Shown: positions 1 to 11,853 of the stretch, piece after piece
Layout of the letters: every line of letters starts with the position of its first letter
Position numbering within the stretch: the stretch's first letter is position 1
From: Ponticoccus alexandrii
Lineage (GTDB): Bacteria; Pseudomonadota; Alphaproteobacteria; Rhodobacterales; Rhodobacteraceae
Reading direction: 5' to 3'
DNA: 64,000 bases
Assembly (NCBI RefSeq): GCF_016806125.1
Contig: NZ_CP047170.1
Span: 1 to 64,000 of the forward strand
Made by a program: the position numbers and the translations under genes
Notes under the pieces: generated by a model
What the model was told of the DNA's origin: nothing
What the model saw: only the letters and a program-made list of their open reading frames with translations
Database searches by the model: none

Positions 1-460
1 CCTTGGGCGCCATGTCCAAAGACCCCTCGCAAAGCCAGGTGGTCGACACCGTTGCCTTCACCCCTCCGCCGACGCCGGTCCCCGGTTCGGGCTATGCGCA
101 TGGCTTCGCCATTGCCAGCCGCGCCAATGCGACGGAAGAGCAGAAGGCCTGTGCCGGGCTGTTCGTGGCCTGGGCCACGTCAAAGGAGCAGGAAGCGCGC
201 CGCCTGGCCAAAGGCCAACCCGGCGAGCTGACCGGACCAGCACCTATGAAAGCCCCGCCTATGTGGAAACCTTCGGCGAGAACCTGTCGGCGGCGATGGC
301 CGCGACCGGTGATAGCACCGAAGTCCTGTTCTGGCAGGATCCTGACTGGCAGGAGCTGGGCAACGCCTGGGGGATCAAGCTCGAAGAGCTGATCATCGGC
401 TCGCGCACCGATATCCAGGGGGCCCTCGACGAGCTGAGCGAGCTGGCCAACGCCATGTAA
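1..460 (+). pseudogene. Sugar/polyol ABC transporter substrate-binding protein, 3' part, frameshifted
   Basis: C-terminal part of a MalE-type periplasmic binding protein; the 5' part lies outside the window. Reading from base 3 gives a normal solute-binding C-terminal lobe (VAFTPPPTPVPGSGYAHGF, then an AWATSKEQ helix) up to about base 230. There the frame breaks and the sensible continuation (TSTYESPAYVETF ... LEELIIGSRTDIQGALDEL) lies in another frame, ending at the TAA at 458-460. Restoring one base near 230 would mend it, so this looks like a single-base deletion. It heads an operon with two permeases, a polyol dehydrogenase and an ATPase, like sorbitol/mannitol (Smo) systems. Substrate is inferred only from that context. 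Confidence 0.8.
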
Positions 461-461
461 A

Positions 462-501
462 CGCCTATGCGGGCGGGGCACCTGCTCCGCCCGCATAGGC
501 G
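462..501 (+). promoter_or_regulatory. Strong stem-loop after the binding-protein gene
   Basis: Bases 462-479 pair with 484-501 as an 18-bp stem (one G-U) closed by a 4-base loop, starting right after the stop codon. No T-run follows. In binding-protein-dependent ABC operons such hairpins commonly protect the upstream mRNA and lower expression of the permease genes; that role is inferred here. Confidence 0.6.
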
Positions 502-551
502 CCCCGCAAGGCGATACGGTCGCCGATTTCCCTACATACTCGGAGCAGACC

Positions 552-1415
552 ATGAAACTCGGGCGGTCCCTTCCCGTGGTATTTCTCGGTCCGGCATTGA
601 TCGTCCTGATCATCCTTGCCGCGGTACCCACACTCTACGCGTTCAACATTTCCCTGCAGAACCGCACCCTGAGCACCCCGGACGCAGACTATGTCTGGTT
701 CGCGAATTACATCGCGCTCTTTGGCGATGCGCGGTTCCTCAATGCGCTGTGGGTCTCGCTCAAGTGGGAGGTTCTGACCGTCTCGGCCACAATGATTGTC
801 GGCATCGGTCTGGCCATCGCGATGTTCGAAGCGGCGACGCCGCGCTGGCGCAACGTATTGACATTGCTGTTCATCATCCCGGTACTTCTGCCCCGGGTCT
901 GTGCGGCGTTCGTGTGGAAATTCTCATTCCATCCGCTTTATGGCGCGGCCACCTGGCCTGTGCGCGCGATAACTGGTGAAACGCCGGACATCCTTGCCTC
1001 GCCGCTGGGCGCGATGCTTGCCGTCGCCTTCGTGGACGTGTGGCAATGGGGTCCGGTCTTCGCCGTCATCATCCTGAAACTGATGGAAGCCCTGCCACCC
1101 CAACCCCTGGAGGCCGCACGGATCGACCGCTGCAAACGTTGGGAAATCCATGCTTTCATCACGCTGCCGATGCTGAAGCTGCCGCTGATTTCCCTCGTCT
1201 TGGTGAAGGCGATCGAGTCGCTGCGCTCTTTCGACCTGGTCTATGTGATGACCCGCGGCGGCCCCGGCATCGCGACCGAGACCCTCGACATGTACGCCTA
1301 TTCGCAAGGTTTCATCGAGGCGGGCAAGATCTCCTACGCCTCGGGTATGGCGGTGGTCATGCTGGTGCTGACCGTCGTGATGTTCACCATGATCTGGAAG
1401 AGGTTGAACCGATGA
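552..1415 (+). CDS. Sugar/polyol ABC transporter permease (MalF/SmoF-like)
   Basis: 287-residue inner-membrane permease of the MalF/UgpA class (about six hydrophobic segments), first of the two permeases of the importer. Start chosen at the ATG after the GGAGCAG-like stretch. The cytoplasmic EAA loop, which docks on the ATPase, is present around residue 190 (EAARIDRCKRWEIHAFITLP), but the glycine normally following EAAxxD is arginine here. The reading frame is intact although the genes on both sides are frameshifted. With a broken partner permease the transporter is probably non-functional, so this gene may be drifting. Overlaps the next gene by 4 bases. Confidence 0.85.
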   Translation: MKLGRSLPVVFLGPALIVLIILAAVPTLYAFNISLQNRTLSTPDADYVWFANYIALFGDARFLNALWVSLKWEVLTVSATMIVGIGLAIAMFEAATPRWRNVLTLLFIIPVLLPRVCAAFVWKFSFHPLYGAATWPVRAITGETPDILASPLGAMLAVAFVDVWQWGPVFAVIILKLMEALPPQPLEAARIDRCKRWEIHAFITLPMLKLPLISLVLVKAIESLRSFDLVYVMTRGGPGIATETLDMYAYSQGFIEAGKISYASGMAVVMLVLTVVMFTMIWKRLNR

Positions 1416-2230
1416 AACCCGTGACCCTGATCTTGCGCGGCCTGCTGGTGCTTGCGGCGCTGATGGTGCTGTTGCCGCTGGTGTGGACGCTGCTCAACGC
1501 GTTCAAGACGAATGCAGATCTTCTGGTCAGCACACCCAAGCTGATCTTTTCCCCTGTCTGGGACAATATGGACTACGTTCTGGGCCGTCGCTCCGTTTCA
1601 CGCGCGCTGATGAATTCGCTGGTTGTGTGCAGCTATGCGGTGCTGCTGGGCGCCGTGCTGGCGTGCCCGCCGCCTATGTCATCGCGCGGGTCAAGAACCG
1701 AGTCACGCAGGAAGCCCAGTTCTTCGCGCTTTCGCTGCGGTTCCTGCCGCCCGTGGCCGTGGCGATCCCGATGATGGTGATCTGGCTCGGCCTCGACATG
1801 TACGACTCCGCCCCGCGCTGATCATCACCTACATGACAATCACCGGTGTCGATCACGAATCTGGCTGTCCGTGCCGGCCTTCGAGCGGGTCCCGATCGCC
1901 ATCGAGGAGGCCGCGCGTGTCGACCGTTCTGGGACCCTATGCCGTCTTCTTTCGCCATTGCCCTGCCGGTGGCAAAGCTTCAGGTCCCTCTCGGCCATCG
2001 CATTCTCCTTCATCCTGGTCTGGAATGAAGTTCCTGCTGCGATGATGTTGACCACGTCCCGTGCCAAGACGCTGCCGATCGTCGCATCCGAGATGTCGCA
2101 ACTCGGGATGAGTGTGCCCTGGGGCATTCTGAACGCGGCCGTGGTGCTGCTGTCGTTGCCGCCGCTCATCCTTCTGGCGCTGGTCGGCACAGGCCTCAAC
2201 ACCGCTTTTTCCAAGAAGTCCCCGGAGTAG
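1412..2230 (+). pseudogene. Sugar/polyol ABC transporter permease (MalG/SmoG-like), multiply frameshifted
   Basis: The start (MKPVTLILRGLLVLAALMVL) and end (ILNAAVVLLSLPPLILLALVG) are typical of a MalG-class permease, but the protein is only recoverable by jumping among all three frames: FALSLRFLPPVAVAIPMMVIW, then LIITYMTIT, then PAFERVPIAIEEAARVD (the EAA loop), then GPYAVFFR, then AIALPVA, then LSAIAFSFILVWNE. That needs at least six small insertions or deletions between about 1665 and 2040. Full-length would be about 275 residues. Either a genuine pseudogene or a stretch of poor sequence; the clean neighbours on the 3' side favour real decay. Confidence 0.85.
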
Positions 2231-2233
2231 CCA

Positions 2234-3286
2234 ATGAAAGCTCTTGTTCTCGAACGCCAGGGAGAGCTCTCCTTGCGCGATATCGACCTGCCCAGCGACA
2301 TGGGCCCGACGGATGTCCGCATCAAGCTGCACACGGTCGGGGTCTGCGGATCGGACGTGCATTACTACACCCATGGCAAGATTGGCGATTTCGTCGTGAC
2401 CGCGCCCATGGTGCTGGGGCATGAAGCGTCGGGAACCGTGATCGAGGTCGGCGCGGCCGTCACGACCCTGAAGGCCGGTGATCGCGTCTGCATGGAGCCG
2501 GGCGTGCCGGATCTGACCTCCCGCACCTCCCGGCTCGGCCTCTACAATGTCGACCCTGCGGTCACCTTCTGGGCCACGCCGCCGGTCCATGGCGTGCTCT
2601 GCGGCGAATGCGTCCATCCCGCCGCCTTCACTTTCAAACTGCCGGACACGGTGTCCTTCGCGGAAGGCGCGATGGTGGAGCCCTTCGCCGTGGGGATGCA
2701 GGCCGCGAAACGTGCGCAGATCGCGCCGGGCGATACGGCGGTGGTTCTGGGTGCAGGCACCATCGGCATCATGACTGCGCTCGCCGCGCTGGCGGGGGGC
2801 TGCGCCCGCGTGCTGATCTCCGACCTCTCGGCGGAGAAGCTGGCCATCGCCGAACGCTACGACGGCATCACAGGCATCGACATCCGCCAGACACCCATCG
2901 TGGATGCGGTGGCCGAGGTCACCGCAGGCTGGGGCGCCGACGTGGTCTTCGAATGCTCCGGCGCACAGGCCGCGATGACGGATCTGTTCCGCATCGTGCG
3001 TCCGGGCGGCGCGATCGTCTTCGTCGGGCTGCCGCCCGATCCGGTCGCCATCGACATCTCGGCGGCGACAGCGCGTGAATGCCGGATGGAAACGGTGTTC
3101 CGCTATGCCAACGTTTTCGACCGCGCGCTGGACCTCATTGCCGCGGGCAAGGTGGATCTGACGCCGCTTCTGTCGGACACCTATCCCTTCGACGCGTCGA
3201 TCGAGGCCTTTGACCGCGCCGCCGAGGGGCGCCCTTCCGATGTGAAACTGCAGATCCGCGTCGATACCGAAAGCGAGGCCCCGTGA
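2234..3286 (+). CDS. Zinc-dependent polyol dehydrogenase (xylitol/sorbitol dehydrogenase type)
   Basis: 350 residues, medium-chain dehydrogenase/reductase family: would oxidise a polyol to the ketose with NAD+ in the cytoplasm. Catalytic zinc ligands are visible as Cys38 (GVCGSD), His63-Glu64 (GHE) and Glu149 (VEP); the Rossmann motif GAGTIG lies at about 173. The four-cysteine structural-zinc loop is replaced by [19 protein letters not shown], as in bacterial xylitol-dehydrogenase-like members. It sits 3 bases after the broken permease and overlaps the ATPase gene, so it is co-transcribed with the polyol importer. Xylitol versus sorbitol or arabitol cannot be decided from sequence. Confidence 0.85.
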   Translation: MKALVLERQGELSLRDIDLPSDMGPTDVRIKLHTVGVCGSDVHYYTHGKIGDFVVTAPMVLGHEASGTVIEVGAAVTTLKAGDRVCMEPGVPDLTSRTSRLGLYNVDPAVTFWATPPVHGVLCGECVHPAAFTFKLPDTVSFAEGAMVEPFAVGMQAAKRAQIAPGDTAVVLGAGTIGIMTALAALAGGCARVLISDLSAEKLAIAERYDGITGIDIRQTPIVDAVAEVTAGWGADVVFECSGAQAAMTDLFRIVRPGGAIVFVGLPPDPVAIDISAATARECRMETVFRYANVFDRALDLIAAGKVDLTPLLSDTYPFDASIEAFDRAAEGRPSDVKLQIRVDTESEAP

Positions 3287-4338
3287 TGGCGACCGTCGAA
3301 TGCCGCAACATCCGCAAATGCTATGGAGACGTTGAAGTCATCCGCGACTTCAATCTGTCCATACAAGATCATGAATTCGTTGTCTTTCTCGGCCCCTCCG
3401 GCTGTGGGAAATCCACGCTGCTGCGGATGGTTGCCGGGCTTGAAGACATTACCGGTGGCGATCTGCTGATCGGTGGCGCACGCATAAACGACCGTGATCC
3501 CGGCGATCGTGGCATCGCGATGGTGTTCCAGAATTATGCGCTCTATCCACATATGACGGTGCGCCAGAACATCACCTTCGGCCTTGAGCGCGCAGGCACC
3601 GACAAGGCCGAGATCGAGCGCAGGCTGGCCCCGGTGGTCGACACGCTCGGTCTTGCGATTTACCTCAACCGCAAACCGGTCGAGCTGTCCGGCGGCCAAC
3701 AGCAGCGCGTTGCCATTGCCCGCGCCATGATCAAGACTCCGGAAGTCTTCCTGTTCGACGAACCGCTGTCAAACCTTGATGCCAAGCTGCGCGGTCATTT
3801 GCGTGTCGAGATCGCCCGCCTGCACAAGGCGCTCAAGTCGACCTCGATCTATGTGACCCACGACCAGCTGGAGGCCATGACCCTTGCCGACCGGATCGTG
3901 CTGATGAACCAGGGCCGTATCGAGCAGATAGGGACGCCGGAGGAAATTTACTCTCGCCCCGCGACCCTGTTTGCCGCCGGGTTCATCGGAACGCCGAACA
4001 TGAACTTCATGCAGTTCGAGGTCGAAGAGGGGGCCCTGCGCGACGGTCTTATCCACCTGCCCGCCCCGGCAGGCGCGCAGGGCCAGGTCACGCTTGGTAT
4101 ACGTCCTGGCAGTGTCGAGGTGCTGCCCGAAGCGGCAGAGGATACGCTGCGCGCCCGTGTCGAACGCGACGAGTTTCACGGCGAAACGCGGCTCGTCTCC
4201 CTCCAGTGCGGCACGCATTCCCTGATGGCCTCCGTCCCCGCCCACATGGCGCTGCGCGAGGGGCAGGAGCTTCACATTCGTCTGCCCGAGGAAAAGCTGC
4301 ATCACTTCGATACCAAGACGGGACAGCGGCTAGACTGA
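3286..4338 (+). CDS. Sugar ABC transporter ATPase (UgpC/MalK/SmoK family)
   Basis: About 350 residues. Energises the carbohydrate importer at the inner membrane. Walker [10 protein letters not shown] near residue 36, signature [14 protein letters not shown], Walker B FLFDEP with D-loop SNLD, switch His in [13 protein letters not shown], and a C-terminal MalK/TOBE regulatory region (from about 240: [11 protein letters not shown]). ATG at 3286 overlaps the preceding TGA; a GTG three bases earlier is also possible. This gene is intact, so it could still serve another importer, as UgpC-type ATPases are often shared, but that is inference. Confidence 0.92.
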   Translation: MATVECRNIRKCYGDVEVIRDFNLSIQDHEFVVFLGPSGCGKSTLLRMVAGLEDITGGDLLIGGARINDRDPGDRGIAMVFQNYALYPHMTVRQNITFGLERAGTDKAEIERRLAPVVDTLGLAIYLNRKPVELSGGQQQRVAIARAMIKTPEVFLFDEPLSNLDAKLRGHLRVEIARLHKALKSTSIYVTHDQLEAMTLADRIVLMNQGRIEQIGTPEEIYSRPATLFAAGFIGTPNMNFMQFEVEEGALRDGLIHLPAPAGAQGQVTLGIRPGSVEVLPEAAEDTLRARVERDEFHGETRLVSLQCGTHSLMASVPAHMALREGQELHIRLPEEKLHHFDTKTGQRLD

Positions 4339-4561
4339 GCCGCCGTCCAACGCGCGGTCGGGTCCATTGCAAGTGGTATCCGCGTCTCGACGCATGACGC
4401 CGACATGTGTCGAAGACACCTGTGCCCGTGACAGAGCCAACTCCCTTGTGTTCCGGCACCTATTCAAGCTGCGGCGCAAGTATATAGGCCTCGAATCAAA
4501 TCATCGCTGCGACTTGCTCGAACGGCAGCTGGTGTCCGCGCTCGTCATGGCGGCCCGCCGT

Positions 4562-5030
4562 TCAAATCTCGAAAGCCTCTGCGATGGCCAGTGCATCTTC
4601 GAGCGCGACGCCGGGACAAAGCACCGTGCGATCCACCTGCGTATGGCCCAGCAGAAGTTGAACCGCGCGGAGGTTGCCGGCCTGGCGATATGTCTGTGCT
4701 ACCTTGGTTCGCCGCATGGAGTGGGTGCCATATGCGCTTGGCTCGAGACCGATTGAGATCACCCGGTCGCGCGCCATATGGGCACATTGCCTCGTTGAAA
4801 TATGGCGATGCTCATGAAAGCGGCCCGGCCAGGGGTGTTCCGGCACGATCATCAGGGGATCTTCGAGCCAGGTCGCGAGGGCCTTCGCGCTCCCTCTGTG
4901 ATGTCGAAGCTGACAGGTTTCCGGGGTTTGCCCTGGAAGATCGAAGCGCGATGCCTGACCTGTCCGGCCGCGTAGAGGTCAGCGACCTTCAGTTTTATCA
5001 GGTCGCAGGGCTCTGATGCTGGAACCGTTC
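4562..5030 (-). pseudogene. Tyrosine recombinase/integrase, degenerate
   Basis: The catalytic domain of a phage-type tyrosine integrase is recognisable in two frames. The upstream piece reads CDLIKLKVADLYAAGQVRHR followed by FQGKPRKPVSFDITE (about 5025-4860). The downstream piece reads YGTHSMRRTKVAQTYRQAGN and LRAVQLLLGHTQVDRTV, ending ALEDALAIAEAFEI at 4562. The HxxR box survives, but where this family has RYLGVELEDAL with the nucleophilic tyrosine, the text reads LCPGVALEDAL, so the tyrosine is gone. Frame changes near 4855 and the N-terminal half is missing. An inactive remnant of a mobile element next to the decaying polyol operon. Confidence 0.75.
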
Positions 5031-5059
5031 CCCTGCGGCAGCCGGTTCGCGCGGACGAC

Positions 5060-5230
5060 ATTCTGAGCAGCGGCGGAACCCGGGTCACGTCGGATGCGCC
5101 GCTGACCGTGCTCTTGCCGCTGCTGGCCGGGCAGAGGCCGATGCGGTGCCGGTGACCGACAGCAACCGGATCGACTGCATCGTGACGCGGACCGATGCTG
5201 CGGCGGCCCTGACCTCTCACGGGGCTTTGG
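5060..5230 (+). pseudogene. Possible CBS-domain/HPP-family C-terminal remnant
   Basis: Between the recombinase remnant and the Nudix gene one frame reads VPVTDSNRIDCIVTRTDAAAAL (about 5140-5212), which resembles the end of a CBS domain (VxDxxxRLxGIVTQTDLLAAL); a preceding segment in another frame gives SDAPLTVLLPLLAGQ. There is no start codon or continuous frame. Weak call, resting on one short motif. Confidence 0.35.
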
Positions 5231-5345
5231 CGCAGCCCGCTCGCCGGAAGCCTTGAAACCGGCCCGCGAAGCGTCATCTTTAGGTGGGCAGGGCGGCTTT
5301 TCCCGAAGCCGCCCGCTGACTTGTTGCAGTTGCGAAAGGTATTCT

Positions 5346-5834
5346 TTGAAGTCTCGGATTTTCAGTTTTTTCGCGGACTATGTGCTGCCACTGGTACGGC
5401 GGCCCGACATGATCCAGATCGCGGCCCTGTGTTACCGTGGCGAGGGCGCGGGGCGCGAGGTGCTTCTTATTACCAGCCGGGACACTGGCCGCTGGGTCAT
5501 TCCCAAGGGCGGGCTCATGCGCGGTCGGGACGCCGCCGAGGCCGCGGCGGAAGAAGCCTGGGAAGAGGCGGGCGTGCGTCCCGTCGCGATTCCCGCCGAG
5601 GCGATCGGGGAGTTCCGCTACCTGAAGACCAAGCGGTCGGGGCTGCCGGTCCCTGTCCGGGTTCTGGTTTACCCGATGGAGGTGGCCGGACTCGAAGAGA
5701 GTTTTCCCGAAGCCGGTCAGCGCCGTCTGGCATGGCATGCGCCGCGAGAGGCGGCGACAATGGTCGCGGAACCGGGCCTGCGGGAAATTTTTGAACGTTT
5801 CCATGTGGCGTCTTCCGACGTCGCCTTGTTGTAA
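5346..5834 (+). CDS. Nudix hydrolase
   Basis: 162 residues from the TTG at 5346, which has AAAGG about 8 bases upstream and includes the FFADYVLPL segment; an ATG at 5409 (MIQIAALCYR) is the alternative. The Nudix box begins at GGLMRGR and contains EEAWEEAG (the REUxEExG core with Glu for Arg). The WVIPKGG lead-in resembles diphosphoinositol-polyphosphate/diadenosine-polyphosphate hydrolases. Hydrolyses a nucleoside diphosphate linked to another moiety; substrate unknown. Precedes the phosphate transporter gene by 48 bases. Confidence 0.85.
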   Translation: MKSRIFSFFADYVLPLVRRPDMIQIAALCYRGEGAGREVLLITSRDTGRWVIPKGGLMRGRDAAEAAAEEAWEEAGVRPVAIPAEAIGEFRYLKTKRSGLPVPVRVLVYPMEVAGLEESFPEAGQRRLAWHAPREAATMVAEPGLREIFERFHVASSDVALL

Positions 5835-5836
5835 AT

Positions 5837-5854
5837 CTGTTACATTGCCGTTAC
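5837..5854 (+). promoter_or_regulatory. Pho-box-like direct repeat upstream of pit
   Basis: CTGTTAC-ATTG-CCGTTAC: two 7-base repeats separated by 4 bases (11-base period), the layout of a PhoB box (consensus CTGTCAT-N4-CTGTCAT). It lies about 30 bases before the transporter start. PhoB control of a phosphate transporter is biologically sensible, but no -10 element is clear. Confidence 0.45.
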
Positions 5855-5874
5855 CCGCAATTGCATATTGCGGG
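5854..5874 (+). promoter_or_regulatory. Hairpin covering the pit ribosome-binding region
   Basis: CCCGCAAT (5854-5861) pairs perfectly with ATTGCGGG (5867-5874) across a 5-base loop. The right arm runs into the GGGAG Shine-Dalgarno stretch at 5872-5876, eight bases before ATG 5883, so folding would hide part of the ribosome-binding site. It could instead be a DNA dyad for a regulator. Confidence 0.5.
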
Positions 5875-5882
5875 AGTGAGTG

Positions 5883-7373
5883 ATGTCGCACAACGATCTG
5901 GATCCCAGCCACCTCGAGACACTGGACCGTGACCTCGGACGGTTGTCGACGCTTGAACAGGCGACGGCCTATGTCAGCCGACCGGTCATCGGACTGGGCG
6001 TGGGGCTGGTCTTCGTGGTTTTCGCAGCGCTTCTGGCGGCGTTGATCTTCGGACAGGCGAACAACACGCTTGTCGTGGTGATCGCGGCGGCCTTCGGGGC
6101 CTACATGGCGCTGAACATCGGCGCCAACGACGTGGCCAACAACATGGGGCCTGCGGTGGGCGCCAACGCGCTGACCATGGGCGGCGCCATCGCCATCGCG
6201 GTGGTCTTCGAAAGCGCGGGCGCCCTGATCGCGGGCGGCGACGTGGTGTCGACCATCGCCAAGGGCATCATCGCGCCGGAAAGCATGGGCACGCCCGGGG
6301 CCTTCATCACCGCCATGATGGCGGCGCTGCTGGCCTCGGCGCTCTGGGTCAACCTTGCCACGTGGATCGGTGCGCCGGTCTCGACCACGCATTCGGTGGT
6401 GGGCGGCGTGATGGGCGCGGGCATTGCGGCGGCGGGCTTTGCCGCCGTCAGCTGGGGGCAGATGGGCGCGATTGCCGCAAGCTGGGTGATCTCGCCGATG
6501 CTGGGCGGGGCCATCGCCGCCGGGTTCCTGTGGTTCATCAAATCGAACATCATCTACACCGAGGACAAGATCGCCTCTGCCCGGCGCTGGGTTCCCGTTC
6601 TGGTGGGCATCATGGGCGGCGCCTTTGCCGCCTATATCGCGCTGAAGGGCCTGAAGCAGCTGGTGAAGATCGACCTAGGGGCGGCGCTGCTGATCGGTCT
6701 GGGGGCCGGGGTCATGATCTGGCTGGTGATGATCCCGGTGATCCGCCACCAGTCCGAGGGGCTGGAGAACCGCAACAAGTCGCTCAAGGTGCTGTTCGGC
6801 ATCCCCCTGATCGTCTCGGCGGCGCTGCTCAGCTTCGCCCATGGCGCCAACGACGTGGCCAATGCGGTCGGGCCTCTGGCGGCCATCGTGCAGGCCTCAA
6901 GCACCGGCGATTTCACCCATGCCTTCGGCATCCCGATCTGGGTCATGGTGATCGGCGCCATGGGGATTTCCTTCGGCCTCTTCCTCTTCGGGCCGAAGCT
7001 GATCCGCATGGTCGGCAACCAGATCACCAAGCTGAACCCGATGCGCGCCTATTGCGTGGCGCTTTCGGCGGCGATCACGGTGATCGTGGCCAGCTGGCTG
7101 GGACTGCCGGTCAGCTCGACTCATATCGCCGTGGGCGGCGTCTTCGGCGTTGGCTTCTTCCGGGAATGGGACGCAGAGCGGCGGATGCGCAAGGCCAAGG
7201 CGGCCGTGCCGAAGGAGATGCGCCTTGCCCCCGAGGAACGGCGGCGGCGCAAGCTGGTGCGGCGGTCCCATTTCATGACCATCATCGCGGCCTGGGTGAT
7301 CACGGTTCCGGCGGCGGCGCTGCTGTCGGCGGCGATCTTCACGGTGATCCGCGGCGTGCTGGAAGTCTCGTGA
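5883..7373 (+). CDS. pit: Inorganic phosphate transporter, PiT family
   Basis: 496 residues from ATG 5883 (a GTG at 5880 is also in frame; ATG is better spaced from GGGAG). Cation-coupled phosphate uptake across the inner membrane. The two signature PHO-4 repeats are present: GANDVANNMGPAVGANA near residue 80 and HGANDVANAVGPLAAI near 320, with VSTTHSVVGGV and VSSTHIAVGGV following each; a charged cytoplasmic loop lies near the C-terminus before the last membrane segment. Upstream lie a Pho-box-like repeat and a hairpin; downstream a clear terminator. Confidence 0.95.
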   Translation: MSHNDLDPSHLETLDRDLGRLSTLEQATAYVSRPVIGLGVGLVFVVFAALLAALIFGQANNTLVVVIAAAFGAYMALNIGANDVANNMGPAVGANALTMGGAIAIAVVFESAGALIAGGDVVSTIAKGIIAPESMGTPGAFITAMMAALLASALWVNLATWIGAPVSTTHSVVGGVMGAGIAAAGFAAVSWGQMGAIAASWVISPMLGGAIAAGFLWFIKSNIIYTEDKIASARRWVPVLVGIMGGAFAAYIALKGLKQLVKIDLGAALLIGLGAGVMIWLVMIPVIRHQSEGLENRNKSLKVLFGIPLIVSAALLSFAHGANDVANAVGPLAAIVQASSTGDFTHAFGIPIWVMVIGAMGISFGLFLFGPKLIRMVGNQITKLNPMRAYCVALSAAITVIVASWLGLPVSSTHIAVGGVFGVGFFREWDAERRMRKAKAAVPKEMRLAPEERRRRKLVRRSHFMTIIAAWVITVPAAALLSAAIFTVIRGVLEVS

Positions 7374-7390
7374 CCGCCTGCGGGTGGGCG

Positions 7391-7412
7391 AAAGGCCCCG
7401 CGCGGGGCCTTT
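7391..7412 (+). terminator. Rho-independent-type terminator of pit
   Basis: AAAGGCCCCG (7391-7400) pairs with CGGGGCCTTT (7403-7412): a 10-bp stem with A-tract before and short T-tract after, 17 bases past the stop codon. Confidence 0.75.
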
Positions 7413-7776
7413 CCTGGTCGCGCCGGAGGGGATGAGCTGCCTGCCTGCAAGACGCCTCGCCACGGGAGGCGGCCCTGACAGGCAAGCCGGCTGGGGTTCC
7501 GGCGTCCGGGTTTCCGGGGCGGGCAGGGCGCACCGGGGCTGAGGGCCCGCGATCTGTCGGGAACGCCCGCGCCCGGCCTCATCGCCGCCGACGGCGTCAG
7601 GAGAGTGGTCGCAACAGACGCGTCACGCAGTTCACATGTGGAGGGCGCGGCCCCTGCGGCACAGGCGCCTCGGCGCAGCCGGGTCATTCCCGAAGCCGCC
7701 CACCGATCCGCGCTTTCGTGAACCGCCACCCCTTGCGGTCCGCCCCGGGCCGGAGAGGACCGCAGAGCGACGGGCG
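7413..7776. other. Intergenic region between convergent pit and nrdF
   Basis: No gene recognised. Near the nrdF end TGCGGTCC (7734-7741) pairs with GGACCGCA (7757-7764), placed 13 bases past the nrdF stop on the minus strand; it could terminate the nrd operon although no T-run follows. Confidence 0.4.
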
Positions 7777-10879
<3,103 letters not shown>

Positions 10880-10898
<19 letters not shown>

Positions 10899-11296
10899 CG
10901 GGTTTCCCAGAAGGTTTGCAGCCCGTCACGAACACGGGCGATATCGGCGTCGGTCCCCGCGAGTTCGAACCGGTAGAGCACGGGCACGTTGCATTTTCGG
11001 GCGATGACCTGTCCGGCCATCGCGAATGTCTCTCCGAAGTTCCGGTTGCCGCTGGCGATCACGCCGCGCAGCAGGGTCCGGTTCGCTTCGATGTTCAGAA
11101 AGCGGATTACCGGCTTGGTCACCGCACCGCGCCCCGCCCCGTCCGCGTAGGTCGGACAGATCAGCACGAAGGGCGCGGGCATCAGCGGCGGCGCGGCATC
11201 GCTGCGCAGCGGCAGCCGGGTGGCGGGAAGGCCAAGCCGCTCCACGAACCGGGCCGTGTTGCCCGAGCCGCTGGAAAAATAGGCAAGCCCCCCCAT
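10880..11296 (-). CDS. nrdI: NrdI flavodoxin-like protein of class Ib ribonucleotide reductase
   Basis: 138 residues. Provides the oxidant that activates the dimanganese cofactor of NrdF. The flavin phosphate loop appears at the start ([17 protein letters not shown]), followed by [11 protein letters not shown] and [16 protein letters not shown], all typical for NrdI. Sits 16 bases after nrdH and overlaps nrdE. Confidence 0.95.
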
Positions 11297-11312
11297 GACC
11301 GACCGCCCGGCC

Positions 11313-11534
11313 TCAGGACAGGCGGCTGATCATGTCGGGACGGAAGCCGGCCCAGTGCTCGTCGCCCGCGACGACGACCGGCGCCTGCCGGTATCCAAGC
11401 CCGGTGACCAGTTCCATGGCCGCGTCGTCCTCGGTCAGGTCGACCAGGTCGAAATCGATGCCGCGCGCGGTCAGGGCGCGGGTGGTTGCGGTGCATTGCA
11501 CACAGGCGGGCTTGGAATAGACGGTGATACTCAT
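11313..11534 (-). CDS. nrdH: Glutaredoxin-like protein NrdH
   Basis: 73 residues from ATG 11534 ([14 protein letters not shown]), which has AAGGGA about 8 bases upstream. Thioredoxin fold with the redox pair CVQC at residues 11-14 and the C-terminal GFRPDMI motif of NrdH (GYRPDQL in most). Delivers electrons to the NrdE C-terminal cysteines. First gene of the operon, about 105 bases downstream of a cobalamin riboswitch. Confidence 0.95.
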   Translation of the reverse strand: MSITVYSKPACVQCTATTRALTARGIDFDLVDLTEDDAAMELVTGLGYRQAPVVVAGDEHWAGFRPDMISRLS

Positions 11535-11639
11535 GCGGTTGTCCCTTTGCCGGTTTGCTGCCTCTGGACGAAGGGGACACGAGGACGGGGCCAAATGACC
11601 CGCCCGCGCACCCGGGCCCTCCGCCGCGGTCGTCGTTCA

Positions 11640-11805
11640 TGCCCTGGCAGGTCTCCTGACTTGCGGCTCAAGCGTTCCCTGTCCGCCTTCCCGGTGCCGT
11701 CCGACACCAGTGGAATGGACTGAAACTCGCCGTTTACAGTTGCGGGGGCAGTGCCGGACCCTCACCGGCTTCCCTCTTAGCCGGCGAGTCACCCCGTCGG
11801 AACCA
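11640..11805 (-). promoter_or_regulatory. Cobalamin riboswitch upstream of nrdHIEF
   Basis: On the minus strand the conserved elements come in order: GGTTCC near 11803, a GACTCGCCGGCTAAGAGGGAA segment, CCCCGCAACTGTAAACGG, and the 3' B12 box AAGTCAGGAGACCTGCC near 11660-11645. The riboswitch binds adenosylcobalamin and usually shuts off the downstream gene. With nrdHIEF as target this implies the oxygen-dependent class Ib enzyme is lowered when B12 is plentiful, presumably because a B12-dependent class II enzyme exists elsewhere in the genome (not seen here). Confidence 0.9.
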
Positions 11806-11815
11806 AAGCAACTGC

Positions 11816-11853
11816 ATATTGCGATCCGGGGCAGGGGGGTGTCAATATATTGA
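11816..11853 (-). promoter_or_regulatory. nrdHIEF promoter with NrdR-box-like palindromes
   Basis: On the minus strand TTGACA (11845-11840) and CAATAT (11821-11816) with 18-base spacing form a candidate promoter just before the riboswitch. The -35 overlaps the perfect palindrome TCAATATATTGA (11842-11853), and the -10 lies in a similar GCAATATGC element about 30 bases away. Paired AT-centred palindromes three helical turns apart are the arrangement of NrdR boxes on RNR promoters. Confidence 0.5.
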
